Source: Limnoraphis robusta CS-951 (lineage in GTDB: Bacteria; Cyanobacteriota; Cyanobacteriia; Cyanobacteriales; Microcoleaceae). From it: a stretch of DNA of 20,535 bases. Location: assembly GCF_000972705.2 (NCBI RefSeq), contig NZ_LATL02000292.1, positions 1 through 20,535 of the forward strand. The letters are read 5' to 3'. Position 1 is the stretch's first letter; each line of letters begins with the position of its first letter. A model generated the notes under the pieces. It was not told the origin of the DNA and did no database searches. It saw only the letters and a program-made list of their open reading frames with translations. Below are positions 15,406 through 20,535 of this stretch, in pieces. A program made the translations under genes and the position numbers.

Positions 15406-15704
15406 CTGCATAGAGGGAAAAAATCTGATTGTCCGTCTCGTTTGATGTAAAGTTTAGTAACAAGTCTTATTAAAATGTTTAGAATTCGCCACAAACCGGG
15501 TGAGAGCTTTACCCTTAAAATTTAAAGCAATGTGTACAAGATTGTTGAGTGTAACTCCTGGGCTTTTAAAGGAGTTTCGTCTCGAAGAAAGTCTTTTGAG
15601 TGCTAACGAAAACTCGATAGACTCAACAAAAAGACTCATTTGCCCAAATATTCCCCTTTGCCAACTCTGGGGGGAAAAAAGAATCGTAACAAGGAGGTTC
15701 TAAA
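15406..15704 (+). promoter_or_regulatory. Structured 5' leader of the 15705 gene
   Basis: The region holds no ORF I can support. AACTCC (15553-15558) pairs with GGAGTT (15571-15576), and TTCCCC (15651-15656) with GGGGAA (15671-15676). The second hairpin ends 14 bases before a strong Shine-Dalgarno, AAGGAGG (15691-15697), seven bases from GTG 15705. The arrangement would allow control of translation. I do not recognise a known riboswitch class. Confidence 0.4.
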
Positions 15705-16013
15705 GTGAATAACCTGCAAAAATATCGTTTCAGTTGCACCCTGACCTTTGGTGATATTTACGGTCAAATTATGATTTGGCTGATTGTCATCTTTCTGACC
15801 TTAGCTTCTGCTTTAGCATTGTGGAGTACCTCTGGCCAAATCTACGCCTTAGCAACTGTGGGTTTAATTGTAGTCCTCTCTCTACCGTTCCTGCTGTTTG
15901 CATTTGTCACCACTCTACTCAACCATATTGAGATGACCCCCATCGACTCCACCGAGGAACAACTCTCCGAAGCTCAAGATATTATGACACGACCCGCACA
16001 AGCCGCAGGCTAG
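15705..16013 (+). CDS. Small two-helix membrane protein
   Basis: A 102-residue protein starting at GTG behind a textbook AAGGAGG. The N-terminus (MNNLQKYRFSCTLTFGDIYG) is followed by two hydrophobic helices, about 21-43 (QIMIWLIVIFLTLASALALW) and 46-71 (IYALATVGLIVVLSLPFLLF). The tail (about 74-102) is hydrophilic and acidic, with no cysteine pair or metal motif. It is followed by a terminator, so it is a single-gene unit upstream of sdhA and its closeness need not mean a shared role. I do not recognise the family. The strong ribosome site, own promoter and own terminator make it a convincing gene. Confidence 0.82.
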   Translation: MNNLQKYRFSCTLTFGDIYGQIMIWLIVIFLTLASALALWSTSGQIYALATVGLIVVLSLPFLLFAFVTTLLNHIEMTPIDSTEEQLSEAQDIMTRPAQAAG

Positions 16014-16086
16014 AGTTGAGCGTCATTTTAGGGGAACTGTAATTCAGTCGGTCATTTCTGAGTGCCAATCTTTTTTCTTTCTTAAA

Positions 16087-16117
16087 ACTTCCCTGTTTTT
16101 AGATAGGGAGGTTTTTC
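16087..16117 (+). terminator. Intrinsic terminator between the 15705 gene and sdhA
   Basis: ACTTCCCT (16087-16094) and AGGGAGGT (16105-16112) pair over eight positions with one G-U, loop of ten, then a T-run to 16116. The right arm contains GGGAGG, which looks like a Shine-Dalgarno for GTG 16119 but is accounted for by this hairpin. Confidence 0.7.
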
Positions 16118-16169
16118 TGTGAGTCAACATAGAAGAACGAGGAGAACTCTATTTAACGATTCGTCAACT

Positions 16170-17951
16170 ATGTTAGAACATGATGTCATAATTGTCGGTG
16201 GGGGTTTAGCGGGAAGTCGGGCTGCGGTAGAAATCGCTCGAATGAACCCCAGTCTCAACATTGCGATGGTCGCCAAAACCCATCCCATCCGTTCCCATTC
16301 CGTTGCGGCTCAAGGGGGAATTGCCGCTAGCTTGAAAAATGTTGATACCGCCGACAGTTGGGAAGCTCATGCTTTCGATACTGTCAAGGGTTCAGACTAC
16401 CTCGCTGACCAAGATGCCGTCGAAATTCTCGCCCAAGAAGCCCCAAATGTGATTATCGACCTCGAACACATGGGCGTGCTGTTTTCTCGCCTAGAAGACG
16501 GTCGCATCGCTCAACGGGCTTTTGGCGGTCACACCCATAATCGCACCTGTTACGCCGCCGATAAAACAGGTCACGCCATTCTCCACGAACTGGTGAATAA
16601 TTTACGCCGCTACGGGGTGCAAATTTACGATGAATGGTATGTTATGCGTCTGATTTTAGAAGACGCCCAAGCCAAAGGCGTTGTCATGTACAACATCGAA
16701 AATGGCGAAGTTGTGGTTGTGCGGGCTAAGGCGGTAATGTTTGCCACAGGTGGTTATGGACGCGCGTTTAACACCACGTCAAATGATTATGCCTCGACAG
16801 GTGACGGGTTGGCGATGTCAGCGCTGTCGGGAGTGCCATTGCAAGATATGGAATTTGTGCAGTTCCATCCAACGGGATTATATCCGGTAGGGGTGCTAAT
16901 TTCTGAGGCGGTTCGGGGTGAAGGGGCTTATTTGAGGAATAGCGAGGGGGAACGCTTCATGGCGCATTACGCCCCCAGTAAAATGGAGTTGGCACCTCGT
17001 GATATTACTTCTAGGGCAATTACTCTAGAAATTCGCGCCGGACGAGGCATTCATCGAGATGGCAGCGCTGGCGGGCCGTTTATTCACCTGGACTTGCGTC
17101 ATCTCGGACGAGAAAAAATAATGAGTCGCATTCCCTTTTGTTGGGAAGAAGCCCATCGGTTGGTGGGGATAGATGCAGTCCATGAACCGATGCCTGTTCG
17201 TCCAACGGTTCACTATTCAATGGGGGGAATTCCCACAAATACCGATGGTCAGGTGATTATTGGGCCGGGGTTGCCTGTTGATTTTAAGTTTGACTCCAAA
17301 GCGGGGTCTATGACTCCTCGTAATAATCTTGTTGATGGTTTTTTTGCAGCAGGAGAAGCGGCTTGTGTATCGGTTCATGGCGCTAACCGTTTGGGGAGTA
17401 ATTCGTTACTTGAATGTGTGGTTTATGGACGAAGAACGGGGGCGGCTATTGCTCAATTTGTTGAGGGGCGGAAGTTGCCGGATGTTGATGAAGGGCGTTA
17501 TCTTCAGGATGCAAAAGAACAAATTCAAGCGTTATTAGACCGACGGGGGAGTTATCGAATTCAGCAAATTCGTCAAGAATTTCAAGATACGATGACCGAA
17601 CATTGTGGGGTATTTAGAACTCAAGAGGTAATGAAGGAAGGATTAACTAAAATTCTGCAATTACAAGAGAAATATCAACAGATTTATCTCGATGACCAAG
17701 ATAATGTTTGGAATACGGAGATTATTGAGGCGTTGGAATTGCGGAGTTTAATGATAGTGGGTCAGATGATTTTGACTTCGGCGTTAAACCGTTTAGAAAG
17801 TCGAGGGGCGCACAGTCGAGAGGATTATCCAAAACGGGATGATACTAATTTCCTCAAGCATACGTTAGCCTATTATTCACCTGCTGGCATTGATTTGTCT
17901 TATCGTCCGGTGAGTATTACTCGGTTTGAACCCTTAGAACGGAAGTATTAA
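16170..17951 (+). CDS. sdhA: Succinate dehydrogenase / fumarate reductase flavoprotein subunit
   Basis: Oxidises succinate to fumarate with covalently bound FAD, feeding electrons through SdhB to the quinone pool; in cyanobacteria it acts at the thylakoid. From ATG 16170 it is 593 residues. It begins MLEHDVIIVGGGLAG (Rossmann motif), followed by HPIRSHSVAAQGG with the FAD-linking His near 43, then AFGGHTHNRTCYA, FHPTG, RGEGAYLRN, and near the end of the FAD domain AAGEAACVSVHG with NRLGSNSLLE. The C-terminal helical domain is complete. The frame opens 17 codons earlier at GTG 16119 with an apparent GGGAGG ribosome site, but that sequence is the arm of a terminator and the ATG places the flavin motif as in typical cyanobacterial homologues. 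No sdhB or anchor gene is nearby, which is usual for cyanobacteria. Confidence 0.95.
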   Translation: MLEHDVIIVGGGLAGSRAAVEIARMNPSLNIAMVAKTHPIRSHSVAAQGGIAASLKNVDTADSWEAHAFDTVKGSDYLADQDAVEILAQEAPNVIIDLEHMGVLFSRLEDGRIAQRAFGGHTHNRTCYAADKTGHAILHELVNNLRRYGVQIYDEWYVMRLILEDAQAKGVVMYNIENGEVVVVRAKAVMFATGGYGRAFNTTSNDYASTGDGLAMSALSGVPLQDMEFVQFHPTGLYPVGVLISEAVRGEGAYLRNSEGERFMAHYAPSKMELAPRDITSRAITLEIRAGRGIHRDGSAGGPFIHLDLRHLGREKIMSRIPFCWEEAHRLVGIDAVHEPMPVRPTVHYSMGGIPTNTDGQVIIGPGLPVDFKFDSKAGSMTPRNNLVDGFFAAGEAACVSVHGANRLGSNSLLECVVYGRRTGAAIAQFVEGRKLPDVDEGRYLQDAKEQIQALLDRRGSYRIQQIRQEFQDTMTEHCGVFRTQEVMKEGLTKILQLQEKYQQIYLDDQDNVWNTEIIEALELRSLMIVGQMILTSALNRLESRGAHSREDYPKRDDTNFLKHTLAYYSPAGIDLSYRPVSITRFEPLERKY

Positions 17952-17962
17952 GGTGTTAAATT

Positions 17963-17987
17963 CCCCCCTGCTATATTTTCTGGGGGG
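17963..17987. terminator. Weak hairpin after sdhA
   Basis: CCCCCC (17963-17968) and GGGGGG (17982-17987) flank a 13-base loop, 12 bp after the sdhA stop. There is no T-run after it, so it may end or stabilise the transcript but is not a classic intrinsic terminator. Confidence 0.4.
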
Positions 17988-18046
17988 TGAATATTCATAT
18001 TGTTTCCAGTCGAGTATAATAGCAAATACTCAGTTTCAGATTGGAT

Positions 18047-18928
18047 ATGATCAATCAACTTTCTATTTGCTTCGATGAAAACAAGAAATTTCCCTATACA
18101 AACTACACTCGTAATGACTTTAACATTCATCCTTGTTTAGTCACAAGTCAAGGAGCTTTATTTGAAGAAGATTGTTTAAAAGTTTTACCCGACATAGAAA
18201 ATGAATCTATAGACTTGATTTTTGCTGATCCTCCCTTTAATTTAGGAAAAGAATATGGCAGAAAGTGTAATGATTCTATGAATGATCAGCTTTATCTTGA
18301 ATGGTGTATATCTTGGATAGAAGAATGTTGTCGTATTTTGAAAACAGGAGGGAGCTTTTTTCTTTATAATTTACCTAAATGGAATATTCTTCTGGGTAGC
18401 CATCTGATTCATTGTGGCTTGGATTTTAGACACTGGATTACGATCAATATAAAATTGGGCTTACCCATTCCTGGTAGACTTTATCCCAGTCATTATAGCC
18501 TTTTATATTATTCTAAAGGGAAGCCTAAAACTTTTCATAAAATTAGAACTCCGATAGCAACTTGTCGTCATTGCGGCGGTGAGATTAAAGACTATGGAGG
18601 TCATCGAAAAGCAATGAATCCATTAGGAGTTAACTTAACTGATGTTTGGAATGATATACCACCTGTACGTCACTGGAAGTTCAAGAGTAAAAAACGTAAA
18701 ACGAATCAACTTTCTACAAAAATTTTGGATAGAGTGATTGAGATGTCTACAAAACCTGGTGATTTGGTTCTTGATCCCTTTGGAGGTAGTGGTACTACAT
18801 ATGCAGTCTGTGAAAAACGAAATCGTCATTGGATTGGAATAGAAATACAAAACTGTGATGTGATTGTAGAAAGATTAACACAGGGAAACCTTCATTACCA
18901 TAAAAACGATGACTATTTTGAAGGTTAA
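18047..18928 (+). CDS. DNA methyltransferase of a BamHI-like restriction-modification system
   Basis: A 293-residue amino-methyltransferase of the beta group. Catalytic motif IV (ADPPFNLGKEYG, about 60-71) comes first, then the specificity region, then the AdoMet-binding motif I (LDPFGGSGTT, about 242-251). This order is seen in both N4-cytosine and N6-adenine enzymes; DPPF does not settle which. A CRHCGG pair (173-178) and KDYGGHRKAMNPLGVNLTDVW precede the C-terminal part. It converges on the endonuclease gene with the stop codons directly abutting (18928/18929), which ties the two together. If the partner is truly BamHI-like, the target would be GGATCC and the product N4-methylcytosine (inference). 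The start is ATG 18047; a TTG lies two codons upstream. TATAAT at 18014-18019 could be its -10. AT-rich compared with sdhA, as expected of an acquired cassette. Confidence 0.88.
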   Translation: MINQLSICFDENKKFPYTNYTRNDFNIHPCLVTSQGALFEEDCLKVLPDIENESIDLIFADPPFNLGKEYGRKCNDSMNDQLYLEWCISWIEECCRILKTGGSFFLYNLPKWNILLGSHLIHCGLDFRHWITINIKLGLPIPGRLYPSHYSLLYYSKGKPKTFHKIRTPIATCRHCGGEIKDYGGHRKAMNPLGVNLTDVWNDIPPVRHWKFKSKKRKTNQLSTKILDRVIEMSTKPGDLVLDPFGGSGTTYAVCEKRNRHWIGIEIQNCDVIVERLTQGNLHYHKNDDYFEG

Positions 18929-19377
18929 TTAATTAGTCGCTCTTCCATCTGTTCCTTTCGGGATTTTAGGTACGTCATAGCTGATGTCGTCGTGTTCAAT
19001 ACCAATAATTTCTAATACACCTTGAGAAGATTCAAGTGCAGACTGCCAAAATTCAAAATATGGCTCTAATTCTTCAAAATTACCAATTCTATCCGTAAGA
19101 TATTTTGCTAAATTTCTACAAGGAATTACTAAAAACCCGACTCGAATGATTTGCTTTTTGATAAAAAAGCATAGTTTATTAAGAGAACGATGACTGGATG
19201 ACACATTTCCTGTTTCCCATTCGACCGCAATAGTCGCCTCATCTTGGATAAAGACAGCATCAATTCCACCATATTTTCGACGTAGGCTAGAATTGATTCT
19301 TAACTCAGTTGTCCATCCTTCTTGTTCTAAATAATTGAGAAAGCCAATTTTAATTGCTTTAACACCATTTCCCTGAC
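18929..19377 (-). pseudogene. BamHI-like restriction endonuclease, 5' end removed by an IS (copy 1)
   Basis: The remaining product (about 148 host-encoded residues) matches my memory of BamHI through its whole length. EWETGNVSSSHRSLNKL corresponds to BamHI EFETGNISSAHRSMNKL, YLTDRIGNFEELEPYFE to YLTDRVTNFEELEPYFE, and PKIPKGTDG to PLIPKGSDG. GGID and EWE supply the catalytic acids equal to BamHI D94, E111 and E113. The match starts at GNGVKAIK, equal to BamHI near residue 54, just where the IS left end begins. BamHI has 213 residues, so about 50 N-terminal residues are missing. The frame continues into the IS only as far as a TTG (19396) with no ribosome site. I infer no active enzyme. The stop codon abuts that of the methyltransferase. 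Confidence 0.82.
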
Positions 19378-19454
19378 CGAAAATAATGGGATACAAGCCC
19401 CGTCCTTCTAGGACGGCTTTTTTTGATTCTTAATGTATTGAATCAGTACGTCAA
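19378..19454 (-). mobile_element. IS200/IS605 left end with last codons of tnpA (truncated copy)
   Basis: Starts at CGAAAATAATGGG after TGAC and resembles the left end of the tnpB element (CGAAAAAATGGG). The hairpin CCGTCC-TTCTA-GGACGG is at 19400-19416 with seven T after it. On the minus strand 19452-19408 encodes DVLIQYIKNQKKPS and a stop, the end of a Y1 transposase. It is cut at 19454 by the duplication junction. Confidence 0.8.
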
Positions 19455-19960
19455 ATTTTAGACACTGGATTACGATCAATATAAAATTGGGCTTACCCAT
19501 TCCTGGTAGACTTTATCCCAGTCATTATAGCCTTTTATATTATTCTAAAGGGAAGCCTAAAACTTTTCATAAAATTAGAACTCCGATAGCAACTTGTCGT
19601 CATTGCGGCGGTGAGATTAAAGACTATGGAGGTCATCGAAAAGCAATGAATCCATTAGGAGTTAACTTAACTGATGTTTGGAATGATATACCACCTGTAC
19701 GTCACTGGAAGTTCAAGAGTAAAAAACGTAAAACGAATCAACTTTCTACAAAAATTTTGGATAGAGTGATTGAGATGTCTACAAAACCTGGTGATTTGGT
19801 TCTTGATCCCTTTGGAGGTAGTGGTACTACATATGCAGTCTGTGAAAAACGAAATCGTCATTGGATTGGAATAGAAATACAAAACTGTGATGTGATTGTA
19901 GAAAGATTAACACAGGGAAACCTTCATTACCATAAAAACGATGACTATTTTGAAGGTTAA
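19455..19960 (+). pseudogene. Methyltransferase fragment, C-terminal half (duplicate)
   Basis: Identical to codons for FRHWITINIKLG through the C-terminus of the intact gene at 18047. The upstream half, including the catalytic DPPF motif, is absent. The frame is closed by a TGA at 19439-19441; the first possible start is TTG 19487, giving 157 residues with the AdoMet motif but no catalytic motif. Not expected to be an active enzyme. Confidence 0.9.
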
Positions 19961-20409
19961 TTAATTAGTCGCTCTTCCATCTGTTCCTTTCGGGATTTTA
20001 GGTACGTCATAGCTGATGTCGTCGTGTTCAATACCAATAATTTCTAATACACCTTGAGAAGATTCAAGTGCAGACTGCCAAAATTCAAAATATGGCTCTA
20101 ATTCTTCAAAATTACCAATTCTATCCGTAAGATATTTTGCTAAATTTCTACAAGGAATTACTAAAAACCCGACTCGAATGATTTGCTTTTTGATAAAAAA
20201 GCATAGTTTATTAAGAGAACGATGACTGGATGACACATTTCCTGTTTCCCATTCGACCGCAATAGTCGCCTCATCTTGGATAAAGACAGCATCAATTCCA
20301 CCATATTTTCGACGTAGGCTAGAATTGATTCTTAACTCAGTTGTCCATCCTTCTTGTTCTAAATAATTGAGAAAGCCAATTTTAATTGCTTTAACACCAT
20401 TTCCCTGAC
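19961..20409 (-). pseudogene. BamHI-like restriction endonuclease, 5' end removed by an IS (copy 2)
   Basis: Same sequence as copy 1, offset by 1032 bp, with the same loss of the N-terminus at the IS border. This copy sits next to the IS that continues beyond the window, so the missing 5' part of the gene may lie past the far end of that IS. Confidence 0.82.
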
Positions 20410-20535
20410 CGAAAATAATGGGATACAAGCCCCGTCCTTCTAGGACGGCTTTTTTTGATTCTTAATGTATTGAATCAGTACGTCAATAGGTGCGCCGCCA
20501 ACGGAGATAGCAAAATAACTAGGACTCCACAAAGC
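20410..20535 (-). mobile_element. IS200/IS605-family element, left end and tnpA (continues past the window)
   Basis: The left end (CGAAAATAATGGG) and the hairpin at 20432-20448 match the other two copies. Unlike them, it runs on into a longer stretch of tnpA. Tail-to-end placement of a minus-strand tnpA beside the left end is the IS605/IS608 arrangement, so a plus-strand tnpB may follow outside the window. Confidence 0.82.
20440..20535 (-). CDS. tnpA: TnpA, Y1 HUH transposase (C-terminal 31 residues, partial)
   Basis: The minus strand reads ALWSPSYFAISVGGAP followed by IDVLIQYIKNQKKPS and a TAG inside the left-end hairpin. LWSPSYF...GGAP...QYI is the standard ending of IS200/IS605 TnpA, single-strand transposases that use a catalytic tyrosine. 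The catalytic Tyr and HUH motif lie beyond the window, so activity cannot be judged. This protein could mobilise the tnpB-only element at 13514, which has the same left-end hairpin. Confidence 0.85.
   Translation of the reverse strand, partial: ALWSPSYFAISVGGAPIDVLIQYIKNQKKPS

Larger units (their letters stand above)
18423..20486. repeat. Direct tandem duplication, 2 x 1032 bp
   Basis: 18423-19454 is repeated as 19455-20486. All matching features are offset by exactly 1032, and the encoded proteins are identical in both copies. The unit holds the last half of the methyltransferase gene, the truncated endonuclease gene, the IS left end and the last codons of tnpA. The junction at 19454/19455 joins GTCAA of the IS to ATTTTAGAC of the methyltransferase with no evident microhomology. 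No difference between copies was noticed. Confidence 0.93.

Noticed and set aside
15036..15494. Minus-strand 152-codon frame opposite the corA-like C-terminus
   Set aside because: The plus strand here has a clear CorA-type helix and GMN motif; the minus frame has no recognisable feature.
17948..18130. Minus-strand 60-codon frame between sdhA and the methyltransferase
   Set aside because: It overlaps both the hairpin and the methyltransferase start, and shows no ribosome site or domain.
18635..18850. Minus-strand 71-codon frame, also at 19667-19882
   Set aside because: Antisense to the methyltransferase; its appearance twice only reflects the tandem duplication.

Overview
The window looks like a chromosomal segment of a filamentous-type cyanobacterium. 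The evidence is eight HIP1 octamers (GCGATCGC at 860, 2557, 3066, 6784, 7071, 7137, 8033 and 15372), long pentapeptide-repeat proteins, a cyanobacterial phytochrome with its Rcp1-type regulator, heptamer tandem repeats typical of cyanobacterial intergenic DNA, and cyanobacterial forms of arogenate dehydrogenase and succinate dehydrogenase flavoprotein. The genus cannot be fixed from the sequence alone.

Layout: 1-60 may be the tail of an upstream gene. 117-2042 is a membrane-anchored Ser/Thr kinase. 2043-2437 is intergenic with a perfect-looking palindrome and a nested 59-bp minisatellite. 2438-3328 (minus) is tyrA. 3497-6690 holds two tandem paralogous pentapeptide-repeat proteins that share an unnamed C-terminal domain, followed by a DinG-like helicase relative (6743-8317) whose ATPase motifs look eroded. 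Facing them on the minus strand is a light-signalling block: phytochrome cph1 (12388-10088), its response regulator rcp1 (overlapping, 10134-9688) and a REC-histidine kinase hybrid (9521-8346). 12392-13026 is intergenic with a GGCAAAA-type heptamer array and a terminator for a small two-helix membrane protein (13272-13027).

13399-15333 is a wrecked corA-like transporter gene. It is split by an IS200/IS605-type tnpB-only element (about 13514-14841) and again by a 101-bp MITE-like insert with TA duplication (14928-15028). Removing both insertions on paper restores one open frame, which still seems to lack a central segment. Next come a long leader and a small membrane protein (15705-16013), a terminator, and sdhA (16170-17951).

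The right end (18047-20535) is AT-rich and looks horizontally acquired. A DNA methyltransferase converges, stop codon to stop codon, on a BamHI-like restriction endonuclease whose 5' end has been cut off by insertion of an IS200/IS605-type element; the minus-strand tnpA of that element runs off the window. After that insertion a 1032-bp segment (C-terminal methyltransferase, truncated endonuclease, IS left end, last codons of tnpA) was duplicated in direct tandem with no difference that I noticed. The likely present state is an intact methyltransferase with a dead restriction partner. The same IS left-end hairpin occurs three times in the window, so one transposon family accounts for much of the damage on the right-hand side.
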